Notes: generated by a model not told the origin, from the sequence alone. A stretch of DNA of 59,986 bases from Desulfocapsa sp. (GCA_030145625.1 JAQYVF010000022.1:1-59986), one strand, 5' to 3'. Shown: positions 47,467-57,010, numbered from the stretch's first letter. A program made the numbers and translations.

Positions 47467-48525
47467 ATGAAAAAAACCATCGAGAAAATATCAGATAAAG
47501 CGTGGCTTCCACCAGGAAGTCTTGTCTATGTCGGTCAAGTCAAAAATCAACCGATACGTATAGTCGGCATGGATTATGATGAATCAGGTTGTGAAGAATG
47601 GGAAGGTGTTACAGTAGATGAGAAACTACCAACCAAGAAAAAAGAAGTTCACTGGATACACCTGGACGGTGTTCACCAGCCCGAAGTGGTCAAGTCAATT
47701 GGAGAGATATATGGGATTCATGCCCTGACCCTTGAAGATATCCTCAACACGGAACATCGTCCGAAACTTGATGAAACAGATGAGTGTTTTTTTCTTATTG
47801 TCAAGCAACCTGTGTTCAATGAAGAACGTGCTCTCTCCTTCCGGTCGATAAGTATTCTTCTTGGTAATTTTGGTGTTATCTCCTTCACCGACACAGATGA
47901 AGATCTATTTAAATCTGTACGATCAAGAATACGCAGCGCCAACGGAAGAATCAGAAAGCAGGGTCCGGACTACTTGCTCTATTCACTTCTCGATACCGTG
48001 ATTGACTCATATCTGGTTGTCATGGATCAAATACAGGAAGAAATCCTTCAGCTTGAAGAAAAGGTTTTACATAACGCTGAGTCCGATTCTTTGCAGCAAC
48101 TCCAAAATCTGCAGCGTACCGTATTACAGTTACAGCAGGTGATCCGCCCCAGCCGGGACCTGACAACGGCACTGTGCCGAATTGACGATCCATTCATCAA
48201 TGAATCAACAAAAAAGTATTTTGAAGATGTCCTGGATCATATCCTTGCCATCTCTGCAAACACTGATCACTTCCGAGAAATGCTTTCCTCTATACTCAAC
48301 CTGTATATTTCCATGATGAATACCAAAATGAACCAGGTTGTTCACCTGTTAACCGTTTTTGCCGCCATCTTCATGCCACTGACCTTCATAGCCGGTATCT
48401 ACGGCATGAATTTTAAGTACATGCCTGAACTTGATCACCCATACGGTTATTTCATAACCCTTTTTCTTATGCTCGTAGTCGTTATTTCAATGATCCTTTT
48501 TTTTCGTCAAAAAAAATGGCTTTAA
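47467..48525 (+). CDS. corA: CorA magnesium/cobalt transporter
   Basis: 352 residues. The cytoplasmic funnel domain (HWIHLDGVHQPEVVKSIGEIYGIH; LEDILNTEHRPKLDE) is followed by the long stalk helix and two C-terminal TMs with the invariant YGMNF signature and the loop MPELDHPYGY. It mediates Mg2+ uptake down the membrane potential. The 327-bp gap before it shows no gene. Its neighbours are ion channels and an antiporter. Confidence 0.96.
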   Translation: MKKTIEKISDKAWLPPGSLVYVGQVKNQPIRIVGMDYDESGCEEWEGVTVDEKLPTKKKEVHWIHLDGVHQPEVVKSIGEIYGIHALTLEDILNTEHRPKLDETDECFFLIVKQPVFNEERALSFRSISILLGNFGVISFTDTDEDLFKSVRSRIRSANGRIRKQGPDYLLYSLLDTVIDSYLVVMDQIQEEILQLEEKVLHNAESDSLQQLQNLQRTVLQLQQVIRPSRDLTTALCRIDDPFINESTKKYFEDVLDHILAISANTDHFREMLSSILNLYISMMNTKMNQVVHLLTVFAAIFMPLTFIAGIYGMNFKYMPELDHPYGYFITLFLMLVVVISMILFFRQKKWL

Positions 48526-48682
48526 CGGAATACAGAATATTTCAGATGTAGAATCACAGTATGCCGCAAAACTCTACTTTATATTAATACGATATAAAAA
48601 GGATAAGGACAGTGGTATTCTCACTACAGATATTACGAAGCCTTGCCAGCGAGTCATTTAAGGTGAAAAGGTTAGATTCCAT

Positions 48683-48942
48683 TCAACCAATCGAACCGCT
48701 GCTATCGTAGCAACAACTCCTGACAGACAGCATTTCCTTCTTCCCCTGAAGAACCGCCAGTACGCTTTCAAGAGTTTCTGGTGAAAGAAACTTCCAAAGA
48801 GGTTGATCTAACTGTAACAGCCTGGGAAAAAAATCTGCAATATTTTTGTCCCACAGTTGCGCATATTGGAGAAGGTCGTTGGGGTAAACAACTGTTCGAC
48901 CTCCACTTTCAGATTGAGCTTCGAAGGGCTCAATAATATTAA
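48683..48942 (-). pseudogene. 3' gene fragment truncated at MITE copy 4
   Basis: An 85-codon open frame without a start runs leftward from the element to a TGA at 48683-48685. It includes PNDLLQYAQLWDKNIADFFP and LWKFLSPETLESVLAVLQGK, which looks protein-like (amphipathic, no low-complexity bias). No family was recognised. Since the sequence on the far side of the element does not continue a coding frame, the gene was already broken or lost its 5' part around the insertion. Confidence 0.45.
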
Positions 48943-49082
48943 GGGTATCTTGAAAAATTAGAATTTTCGTTCAAAACCGAGGCATGAAAAAATTTTACTG
49001 CAAGCATATATTTGACATTACGAGAATAATATTTTTTTCATAACGAAGAGGTTGGGCGAAAAGGCAATTTTGCAAGGTGGCC
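48943..49082 (+). mobile_element. MITE-like palindromic element, copy 4 (140 bp, more diverged)
   Basis: Ends GGGTATCTTG and CAAGGTGGCC. Internal changes (AAACCGAGG, ATTACGAGAATAATATT) make it the most diverged copy. The flanks TTAA (48939-48942) and TATA (49083-49086) no longer match, as expected for an older insertion or a rearranged side. It lies about 50 bp upstream of the CPA2 antiporter start. Confidence 0.9.
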
Positions 49083-49135
49083 TATAGAAAATGTCCACTT
49101 TTACTTGACCACATCAATAGGGAAAGAAGATTACC

Positions 49136-51421
49136 ATGCATACAATAGGCTTGATTAACGACCTGACGGTTGTACTGATATGTGCCAGCCTTGTCAGCCT
49201 GCTGTTCACTCAACTGAAATGGCCTGTTTTCCTGGGATACATCGTTAGCGGTCTCTTGGTCGGCCCTAACCTCTTTCCCTTCTCCCCCGTCAGCGACCTG
49301 CACAACATCGAACAACTCTCCCAGCTTGGAATCATCTTTCTGATGTTTCACATCGGCATGGAGTTTGATCTAAAAAAAATGCGGCAGGTCCTGTTACCGG
49401 CCCTGCTTGCTGTGGGGATCCAGACCGCTACTTTTATCTTTATCGGCCTGCAGACTGCTCCTCTTTTTGGCCAAGGTTCACTTTTCGGAATCTTTCTCGG
49501 CTGCCTCCTGGCCATCAGCTCCTCCATGGTGACCGTCTCCATCCTGCATGATCTGAAATGCATGAAGCAGCCCCATGCCCAGATTGCTATTGCCATACTC
49601 ATATTCGAAGACATCCTGGCCATTACCATGCTGGTTGTTCTGTCAGGAATAGCCGTATCCAATACCATAAGCATCAGCACAATCACCAAAGTGACATTTT
49701 TCATCCTAGTCTTTGTTGCAGTGGTATTTTTCCTGGGGAAACTCCTTGCCTCAAAGGCCATCAACTTCCTGGCCGATCAGAAGAATGAGGAACTCATCAC
49801 TCTCACCGCAGTAGCTTTTGTTCTTGGCATCAGTCTGCTAACGGTAAAATTTCAATTTTCCGAAGCTCTGGGCGCCTTCCTGGCCGGTTCTATCCTGGCC
49901 CAATCAAGACTCATCACAAAAATAAAACATGCAGTAGAACCATTACGCAATGTTTTCACCTCGATCTTTTTCGTTTCCATCGGCATTCTTGTCCAGCCAG
50001 CACTTATTCTGCAAGAGTGGTATATTATTTTCGGCATGAGCGTGCTGGTCATTCTGATAAAAATTATCACTGTATGGCTTGGTCTGGTATTGGGAGGAAT
50101 AACACCGGCAACAGGATTTCGTACTTCGGTGGTAAAATCCCAGATCGGAGAATTCAGTTTCATCATTGTCGCCCTGGCCATCCAACTGCAGGTCGCAGAT
50201 AAAAGCTTCATGACAATTGCCGTGGGTATTTCCGTACTGACCTCTATCATGAGTCAGCTGCTTTCCACCAAGGTAGACCGTATCCTGCAACGTATTTCTC
50301 CCTCCCTTCCCGATGTGCTTGTCAATCTTCATCACTACCACCAATCCATGGTAGAGGGCCTGCAGCTCCGCTTAAGACGAAATGAATTTCTCCATCTCAT
50401 CCGCACCCCTCTCCTGCATCTTTTGTTTCATATTCTCTTTATCAGCGGTCTGATCATCAGTTCATATTTTCTGGTGATGGCACTCAATGACTTCGAACCA
50501 CTGCAGAAATATACTACCTGGGTTTCTGCCGGTATTTGGCTCATTACAGCTGCCGCTCTGCTTCCATTCGGCAGTGCCACCATAAAAAACATCCACCTCC
50601 TGGTGGTAATGAGCACAGAGGCCGCCTTTTTCAACACCGGTATTTTCCGCAACGTTGAAGGACGATTTCGCACTCTCTTGCACAATGTGATTTCCGCTGC
50701 AGTTATTATTGCTATGGCCGGCTTCTATTTTTCCATGGCTGCCTCCTATATGCCCAAGGGAACAGCATTAGCGGCTTTTATTGTTGTCACAACGGTAGCA
50801 TTTATCTTTTTCTGGGGACGCATCATCTTGCTAAACAAGCACATTGAGACAATGTTCATAAAGAGCTTTGAAAGGCAATTGAGCAAGGAAGAGGCAGAAA
50901 GAAAAAAAGAAATGAATAAAATAGCAGAGAAATATGAATGGCCGGTATCTATCAGTGAGGTGGAGATTGACTCTGCATCTTACGCCTGCGGCAAGAAGAT
51001 ACGTAACCTCAATATTCGCAGTATCAGCGGAGCAACAATTATCGGCATTTCCCGAAATGATGTTATACAGTATGACCCCGGAGCAGATACCATGCTGTTT
51101 CCCCAGGATCACGTATTTCTCTTCGGCGATCAGGAACAGACCGAGCAAGCCGCATCGCTGCTTCTGCAACAGCAACATGAAACCGCCGCCCCTTCGGAGC
51201 TGACCATTGAGATTGAACGTATTTACATCAATCAAGACTCCGACCTGAATGAAGCAACACTTGCCGGAGCCAACCTTCGACAGCGGTACGGCTTAACTGT
51301 GCTTGGGGTTCAGCGGGGAGAGAAACGTATCACTTCACCACGACCGGACTTTATCATCAAGCCTGGCGACATCCTTTTTGTCATCGGCAACGTTGCCTCC
51401 ATCAGCGAATTGCAAAAATAA
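49136..51421 (+). CDS. CPA2-type cation:proton antiporter with TrkA_C domains
   Basis: 761 residues. About 12 TMs make a KefB/KefC-like antiporter (GYIVSGLLVGPNLFPF; LGIIFLMFHIGMEF; LEALGAF-like motif SEALGAFLAGSILAQS; SIFFVSIGILV; KSQIGEFSFIIVALAI). Four further hydrophobic segments (about 430-590) follow. Two C-terminal TrkA_C-like domains (about 615-690 and 700-755) end in FIIKPGDILFVIGN. A usual KefC-type RCK_N Rossmann domain is not visible. It likely exchanges K+ or Na+ for H+ under regulation by a small ligand. MITE copy 4 lies in its promoter region. Confidence 0.9.
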   Translation: MHTIGLINDLTVVLICASLVSLLFTQLKWPVFLGYIVSGLLVGPNLFPFSPVSDLHNIEQLSQLGIIFLMFHIGMEFDLKKMRQVLLPALLAVGIQTATFIFIGLQTAPLFGQGSLFGIFLGCLLAISSSMVTVSILHDLKCMKQPHAQIAIAILIFEDILAITMLVVLSGIAVSNTISISTITKVTFFILVFVAVVFFLGKLLASKAINFLADQKNEELITLTAVAFVLGISLLTVKFQFSEALGAFLAGSILAQSRLITKIKHAVEPLRNVFTSIFFVSIGILVQPALILQEWYIIFGMSVLVILIKIITVWLGLVLGGITPATGFRTSVVKSQIGEFSFIIVALAIQLQVADKSFMTIAVGISVLTSIMSQLLSTKVDRILQRISPSLPDVLVNLHHYHQSMVEGLQLRLRRNEFLHLIRTPLLHLLFHILFISGLIISSYFLVMALNDFEPLQKYTTWVSAGIWLITAAALLPFGSATIKNIHLLVVMSTEAAFFNTGIFRNVEGRFRTLLHNVISAAVIIAMAGFYFSMAASYMPKGTALAAFIVVTTVAFIFFWGRIILLNKHIETMFIKSFERQLSKEEAERKKEMNKIAEKYEWPVSISEVEIDSASYACGKKIRNLNIRSISGATIIGISRNDVIQYDPGADTMLFPQDHVFLFGDQEQTEQAASLLLQQQHETAAPSELTIEIERIYINQDSDLNEATLAGANLRQRYGLTVLGVQRGEKRITSPRPDFIIKPGDILFVIGNVASISELQK

Positions 51422-51597
51422 ACAAAATAGTTTTCCACCTTCTTCACTCTGCCCCATGAGGTCTGATACAAGACGATACCCACACTGCTGCAACAGAGAA
51501 CAGAGGAAATCTTAGTCCCTGTCCGTAGGCAAATCTGCTCCACCAGAAATATCACACCTTCAATGGCTCTCTTCTCTCAAGGGTGAGTACCGCCCGA

Positions 51598-53292
51598 CTA
51601 AGCCTCTTGTTCAACCCCATGAACCGTGAGCTGAGGGAAAGGAATTTCCCAGTTATTCTTCGTACAGCAATCGACACACCACTTCTGGATAGCCCTTTCC
51701 AGCCTTTTTAAAATATCCGCCACCTGTCCTTCAAAATCTGCCAGAACGATCAAATCAAGTGACGAGGAATTGGCTTGATAAAATTCAACCTGGAGATTGA
51801 GGCAACTGCTGTTATACCCTTCTTCAACCATTCGCAATTCCAAATACTCTTTCAGGGTCTGGGGAATTGCTGAGGTCACGGTTTCCTGTAGTCCATAACT
51901 GACTCCAAAGACCACCCGTATCCTGAAATTACGAGAAAGGTTGGCCGGACATGCCTGCAGAAATGCATCGGTGGGATAAGTCACCCTTCTTCCCCCCCGC
52001 TCAACCACTTCGACCTGCTCGTGAGAAAGACTCACCACCCGTGCCCGCGTTGCTGAACCAATCACCACCCAATCACCTTTTTTACACGGAAACCAAGGTT
52101 CTTCCTGATTATAAGGACGAGAAACAAGAGAAACCAAATCTTCAATGGGTAAACGCAATTCAACTCCAAGGGATGGATTCACAAGTCTGCAAAAAACATT
52201 AATGGATGCAACTCTCCAAGGTACTCCATGCAGAACAAGTCGTTCATTTTCGCGAACAGCACCGATATTGAGCATCAATCGACCCTGCTGCCATAACCTC
52301 GGCAGACCTTGACGGATGGTCCAGGCAACTCCCAAAAAGAAAATGATGGCCATACTTAGGAGAAACCAGTCTTCAGCAAGATAAAGGACAAAAAACAAGC
52401 CAATAACGGCAAGGATTACAGATAAAACCTGAAAGATTATATAAAGAAGTCGAATTTTAAACGACCGCTTATCCTTTTTTTTGTTCCACCTAACGGAAAG
52501 TGCAGCAATACCCCGGTACAACAATCTGCATCCCATCATAATGACAATGAAAACCAGAATCGCAACACCCAAATACAACCCTCTGTTTCTAAAAAATTTC
52601 CGCAATGAGTTACTTGAACTTTCAACCAGAGAGAACTCCTGCTCTTCCAGTTGCGCCAATTCCCTTTCAGCCAAGTCAAGCTTGTTCTCAAGTCGTTTTT
52701 CAACGTTAATCCACTCCGGCTGAAGAGCTCTCACTTCTTTCTGCACTTGTTTATCAGCTGTTTCCTCAAGAACAGCCTGAAGATGCACCACTGCTTGCCG
52801 GGATGCCGTTTTCAACAGGCGCAATTCAACAATCTTATCTTTCAGATCTGATTTCTGTCTGGCTCTGATTGTAAATCGTTTCAATTCCTTGATTGCCGGC
52901 TCAACAAGGCTGGTCAGTTCATCCTTCCAACTGAACATTGCCGTCTTTTTTTCTGCAAATAATGCAGGCTCTACACCTGTGGCAATGCGCTCAAAATCGC
53001 TAGTAGTTCCTGATAATTGCCTGTCTAGTTGAGTAATTTCTTCCTTCAAGACATTTCTTTCTGCTTCTGACTTGCTCTTTTTGAGTTTTTTTTGAGACAG
53101 CTGAAGCTGCTCTTTCAGATTATGCTGTAACTCCAACAGAGAAACGAGCATTTCAGGGGCTCCACTCGTAACCTCAACCGCACCCTGTTCTTCATTGGTC
53201 GCTGATGGAATCCCGGAAGTATCTGCCAAGGCAGAAAGAGAAAAACAATGAAACAGAAAACAGGAAATAATTAATACTATTTTTTTATGCAT
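51598..53292 (-). CDS. MscS-like membrane protein with periplasmic coiled-coil domain
   Basis: About 564 residues from ATG 53292 (MHKKIVLIISCFLF, signal peptide); a TTG 24 bases upstream is also in frame. Residues 30-235 are charged and coiled-coil-rich (LLELQHNLKEQLQLSQKKLKK). Four TMs (about 240-350) precede a beta domain and an MscS-like C-terminus (RNFRIRVVFGVSYGLQETVT; NNWEIPFPQLTVHG). The usual Gly/Ala-rich MscS pore helix is not recognisable, so gating as a channel is uncertain. It is the second MscS-type gene in the block. Confidence 0.78.
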   Translation of the reverse strand: MHKKIVLIISCFLFHCFSLSALADTSGIPSATNEEQGAVEVTSGAPEMLVSLLELQHNLKEQLQLSQKKLKKSKSEAERNVLKEEITQLDRQLSGTTSDFERIATGVEPALFAEKKTAMFSWKDELTSLVEPAIKELKRFTIRARQKSDLKDKIVELRLLKTASRQAVVHLQAVLEETADKQVQKEVRALQPEWINVEKRLENKLDLAERELAQLEEQEFSLVESSSNSLRKFFRNRGLYLGVAILVFIVIMMGCRLLYRGIAALSVRWNKKKDKRSFKIRLLYIIFQVLSVILAVIGLFFVLYLAEDWFLLSMAIIFFLGVAWTIRQGLPRLWQQGRLMLNIGAVRENERLVLHGVPWRVASINVFCRLVNPSLGVELRLPIEDLVSLVSRPYNQEEPWFPCKKGDWVVIGSATRARVVSLSHEQVEVVERGGRRVTYPTDAFLQACPANLSRNFRIRVVFGVSYGLQETVTSAIPQTLKEYLELRMVEEGYNSSCLNLQVEFYQANSSSLDLIVLADFEGQVADILKRLERAIQKWCVDCCTKNNWEIPFPQLTVHGVEQEA

Positions 53293-53672
53293 GACATTCC
53301 AGTTGCATCTCTTCAAAAGTTGTTCAATCCAAGAGCCAGAGAGATTGACTCAGTCATGACTTAAACCTCATCCTATAAATTCCCATATACAAAAAATATC
53401 CCAATGAAAACGTTATTTATTATTGCAGAATCGATAATTGTTTTTCTTATTTAAAACGGTAACTCTCCCAACTGCAATGAATTTTCAAATATCTAGCTCC
53501 GATACTATTCAAAACCAAAAGAAGAGCGACAAAAAATATTTTATGCAAGCCTATAAGTGTAGAACCTGCTATTTTTTAATGGTTTCTCATTTCCTTAGTA
53601 AGCTTGGCTTGTCCATTAAAGCAGCGAAAAGCCATAATTGAAGATAATTTTTGAATTAAAAAAGGAGGCACA
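53293..53672. other. Intergenic stretch upstream of the subtilase gene
   Basis: AT-rich and without a recognised gene. Contains the 5' region of both divergent neighbours; no clear promoter pair was assigned. Confidence 0.45.
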
Positions 53673-55292
53673 ATGCAATTAACCAAAAAAGGAATTATAG
53701 CATCACTTGCCATTATGGCACTCTTATCAATGGCAGGGCCAGTCTCAGCCGCCAGCGAGCCCCAACGACCTGAATTTGTTCCTGGAGAAGTACTCATCAA
53801 GTTCAATACCAATGCAACAGCGGAAGAAACCAACTCCATCCTTCAGAAAATCCAGGGTAAACTGAAGAAAAAATTTAACCAAACTGACATCCAGTTGGTT
53901 AATGTTCCAGTCGATACAGTCAAAAAGGCAATTCGCCAATTAAAACTCAACCCGCTGATCAAATTTGCTGAGCCGAACTACCTTCGCTATTTGAATACTT
54001 TTCCCGATGATCTGCAGTTTAGTGACATGTGGGGATTAGACAACGAAGGTCAGACAGGAGGAACAATTAATGCGGACATTAACGCTCCTGAAGCCTGGGA
54101 TATCTCCACAGGTAATGCAAACATGGTGGTTGCCGTGCTTGACTCCGGTGCAGACATGGAGCATGAGGATCTGGCAGCGAACATCTGGACAAATCCTGGA
54201 GAAATCCCGGAAAACGGTATTGACGATGATGGCAATGGCTACATTGATGATATCCATGGATGGGATTTTGCCTATAATGAAAATGACCCCTCAGATACGG
54301 ACACTATTTGCGGCGGCCACGGCACTCATACAGCCGGTACAATTGGCGCGGTTGGCAATAATGGTATTGGTGTCGCCGGAATTAACTGGGACGTACAGAT
54401 CATGCCCTTGAAAATTTTCAAGAAAACCCTTTTCATTTTTTGCTCTACCTCGTCCGCTGATATTGTTGAAGCCATCCAATACGCAACCACTATGGGAGTC
54501 AGGGTCTCTAACAACAGTTACGGCGGTGGGCCATTCAGCCAGTCGGAATACGATGCGATCCAGGCATCAGACATGGTTTTTGTTGCCGCTGCAGGCAATG
54601 AGGGAGTAAATAATGACACAACTCCTTCATACCCTGCCAATTACGACCTCGACAACATCATAGCCGTTGCCGCCACTGACCATAATGACGATCTTGCCGC
54701 TTTTTCAAACTTCGGTACCAGTGTTGACATAGCTGCCCCCGGTGTCGACATTCTCAGTACAATCCCCTATGACAGCTATGATTTCTTTGACGGTACTTCC
54801 ATGGCCAGCCCTCATGTTGCCGGGGCCGCCGCCTTATTAATTGGGTTTGACTCTACTCTGACCCCCCGGGAAGCAAAATGGGACCTGTTACAAGGTGCAG
54901 ATGACAAAGGCCTGCCGATTCTCACCAGCTCAAGGCTCAATCTGTACAATTCCCTCACCATGCCTCCCCCAGCGGTCACAGTCGCCGTGACACCATCCGG
55001 CCCCACCGTGGTTCATCCCGGCGATCTGATCAGTTATAATGTCAGTATCAGCAACTCATCCATGGAATACCTGAACACCCAGGTATCTCTCGTTGCACTA
55101 AAGCCCAACGGTAGTGAAATACAGCTGAGCAGTGCAAATGTTACTCTTGCCCCTGGAGATTCAAAAGACAAAGACTTCAATCTCAACCTGCCCGTCACCC
55201 TCCCTGAAGGCGACTATAGAATAAGTGGCCGTGCCGAGGTGAGTGATGTCAGTTTTGATGAGGATCAGGTTACCTACTCAATAGTCAGGTAA
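53673..55292 (+). CDS. Secreted subtilisin-like serine protease (S8)
   Basis: 539 residues with a consensus ribosome site (AAAGGAGG). A signal peptide (SLAIMALLSMAGPVSAA) is followed by a fervidolysin-like prodomain (about 30-105: PGEVLIKFNTNATAEE) and the catalytic domain with Asp157 (AVLDSGAD), His216 (GGHGTHTAG), the oxyanion Asn in AAAGNEG and Ser376 (GTSMASPHVAGAAAL). A C-terminal beta-rich domain (about 430-539, TVAVTPSGPTVVHPGDLISY) may bind surfaces. A DDDGNGYIDDIHG loop looks calcium-binding. It is an intact, probably active exported protease; a strong terminator follows. Confidence 0.96.
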   Translation: MQLTKKGIIASLAIMALLSMAGPVSAASEPQRPEFVPGEVLIKFNTNATAEETNSILQKIQGKLKKKFNQTDIQLVNVPVDTVKKAIRQLKLNPLIKFAEPNYLRYLNTFPDDLQFSDMWGLDNEGQTGGTINADINAPEAWDISTGNANMVVAVLDSGADMEHEDLAANIWTNPGEIPENGIDDDGNGYIDDIHGWDFAYNENDPSDTDTICGGHGTHTAGTIGAVGNNGIGVAGINWDVQIMPLKIFKKTLFIFCSTSSADIVEAIQYATTMGVRVSNNSYGGGPFSQSEYDAIQASDMVFVAAAGNEGVNNDTTPSYPANYDLDNIIAVAATDHNDDLAAFSNFGTSVDIAAPGVDILSTIPYDSYDFFDGTSMASPHVAGAAALLIGFDSTLTPREAKWDLLQGADDKGLPILTSSRLNLYNSLTMPPPAVTVAVTPSGPTVVHPGDLISYNVSISNSSMEYLNTQVSLVALKPNGSEIQLSSANVTLAPGDSKDKDFNLNLPVTLPEGDYRISGRAEVSDVSFDEDQVTYSIVR

Positions 55293-55319
55293 TAAAAAAA
55301 GACTGATATACAAGAAAAA

Positions 55320-55361
55320 GGGGTAATCAAGTCATTGAAGACTCGATTACCCCTTTTTTTT
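55320..55361 (+). terminator. Rho-independent terminator of the subtilase gene
   Basis: GGGGTAATCaAGTC / GACTcGATTACCCC with the loop ATTGAA is followed by eight T residues. The AAGTC-loop-GAC apex repeats that of the terminator at 39573. Confidence 0.93.
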
Positions 55362-55449
55362 ATACTCTCAAAGATACGGGGCGTGAATCAAAGCAATAAC
55401 ACACGATTTTTCAGATAGAAAACACTGACCAATCATGACCGGTTTTCGC

Positions 55450-56232
55450 TCACACCTTCATATATGCTTGTTGTATGGCATCGAAGCCATATTTTTTCTC
55501 AAGCCGTAAAACAATAAAATGACCGCGAGCCATTCTTTGAAAATGATCAATAAACAGTGTGTTTATAACAGCGCCACCTGCAGCACCTATTACAGGGATT
55601 GCCTGGGCAGCTACCTTTTCTGAAACCTGGATACCGAATCGAGAGGAAATTTGTGCGATAAGTTTGATAAGTGCCGGAGAGTTCTTTCCGACTACTCCCT
55701 GCCTGGCAATATATTGTGCTGCATCAGATACAGATTTCGCCAGTCCTGTGCGGACTGCAAAATATCCTGTTTCAGCTGCATCATCATCTTTACCCGGCCC
55801 GCCCAGAGCAAAAACCTCTATACACGCCACCTTTACCTGAGGGTCGGAAAGCGGTTGGCCTTCACTCCTGGCAATATCAGCTATGGAGCGCATCATAATG
55901 GTCGTTGAAACGGGAAGCTCTACAGGCAATGCAGGAAGCCCACAAAAGCCGCCAACGGCTCCGGAACCAGCTACCATAAGTTTATGGAAAACATTGGCAG
56001 GACTCTCTCCCTCCTTCTTCGTATTCATTGTCAGAATCGCTGAATTGACTGCAACCTGCAGCGCCTTACGGGTACTGGATGATACAATCTCAGACCAACC
56101 TTTAGGAAGAAGATCAAAACCTTTCTCAATGGGAGCACCAAGCAAATTTGTGATCTTTGCAGCTAAGCCTGGATTTTCCAATAAAGATTTTGCATATTTC
56201 AAATCATCCAGATCTTTTCCTAAAATATCCAT
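55450..56232 (-). CDS. EcsC family protein
   Basis: 260 residues from ATG 56232 (GGGGTGG just upstream; ATG 56244 also possible). The EcsC pattern is visible: LPVELPVSTTIMMRSIADIARSEGQ, VACIEVFALGG, FGIQVSEKVAAQAIPVIGAAGGAVINTLFIDHFQ. The family is widespread and poorly understood; the Bacillus namesake accompanies an ABC exporter, which is absent here. It may associate with membranes through its Gly/Ala-rich helices. Downstream lies the subtilase, convergent. Confidence 0.9.
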   Translation of the reverse strand: MDILGKDLDDLKYAKSLLENPGLAAKITNLLGAPIEKGFDLLPKGWSEIVSSSTRKALQVAVNSAILTMNTKKEGESPANVFHKLMVAGSGAVGGFCGLPALPVELPVSTTIMMRSIADIARSEGQPLSDPQVKVACIEVFALGGPGKDDDAAETGYFAVRTGLAKSVSDAAQYIARQGVVGKNSPALIKLIAQISSRFGIQVSEKVAAQAIPVIGAAGGAVINTLFIDHFQRMARGHFIVLRLEKKYGFDAIQQAYMKV

Positions 56233-56275
56233 TACCCACCCCATTCATCACAATAAAACAACGTGTGCTTCACCT

Positions 56276-56461
56276 TCAGCCAGCAAGTATCCGTTTGTAA
56301 CGAATTTCTATCTCAGAAACTGTATTCCACATGACATCCAACTCCTCATCACTCAATCTCTCACTGAAGTAACTGAAATAGTTTCGTAACAGTTGCTTAA
56401 CAAACCCTTTTTTGTCGAAATATTCACTCTGAGTGAGAAACAGGATATCAACATCATCCTG
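56276..56461 (-). pseudogene. C-terminal gene fragment with SEIEIRYKRILA tail, copy A
   Basis: An open run from a TGA at 56462-56464 to a TGA at 56276-56278 gives DILFLTQSEYFDKKGFVKQ, then NYFSYFSERLSDEELDVMWN and SEIEIRYKRILAG. The last part is closely related, in DNA and protein, to the sequence at the right edge of the window (59847-59986). There is no start or promoter. The family is not recognised; it looks like the 3' end of a gene duplicated in this region and truncated here. Confidence 0.5.
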
Positions 56462-56639
56462 TCATCACCCAGAAAGGAGTCCAGATCAGGCAGACAGGAT
56501 TCAGAGTCCTCAACATACATCAACCTGGTGACCTTTAGCAACTGTCCTCCGGTTTTCTGGGACTGTCAGCTTTCATTTCCAGTTACCCGGGGCAACACTA
56601 TCAGTCTCGACCTTTCTTATTATGCAAGATTGTTGAGCT

Positions 56640-57010
56640 CGGTCGGAAATAGTGGACACCAAATCGCTCATGCTACCAGCCATTTCTCGTGATATTTTTT
56701 CTCGTAGATAGCCGGCGAAAGATAACCTAACCTTTTCTTCCTCCTCTACCTGTTAGAAAAGACTTTTAATATATTCTGTGATCTCTCGATTCACCTGCCA
56801 CCTGCTTTTGTAGGAGCAGTGGTAAACAAGTTCGTTTTTCAACGTGCCCAAAAAACTCTCAATAGCAGCATTGTCCCCCTAGAGCAGGCTACACGCTCAT
56901 AACAATTTCCCTTACGACTCATTAAAGCCTTTATTGTGAACTGGTTCAACAGCTTCCAATAACTCTGTGAGCAATACTGGGTTACTCGGTCTGAGTGATG
57001 GGGCAAGCCT
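56640..57010 (-). mobile_element. Decayed IS3-family element (3' end of transposase OrfB)
   Basis: Read leftward: GLPHHSDRVTQYCSQSYWKL, MSRKGNCYERVACS, a frameshift, AAIESFLGTLKNELVYH (catalytic Glu region of the DDE domain), EITEYIKSLF, a second shift with an in-frame TAG, RLGYLSPAIYEKKYHEKW and a TGA at 56668-56670. This is the conserved C-terminal third of IS3-type transposases. An end-like sequence (TGTCCACTATTTCCGACC) follows at about 56640-56658. The N-terminal part is missing, and upstream sequence (57010-57200) is unrelated. The remnant cannot transpose. Confidence 0.88.

Noticed and set aside
49089-49112. TGTCCACTTTTACTTGACC resembling an IS3/IS481-type end
   Set aside because: No transposase or second end is nearby. 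Too short to call an element.
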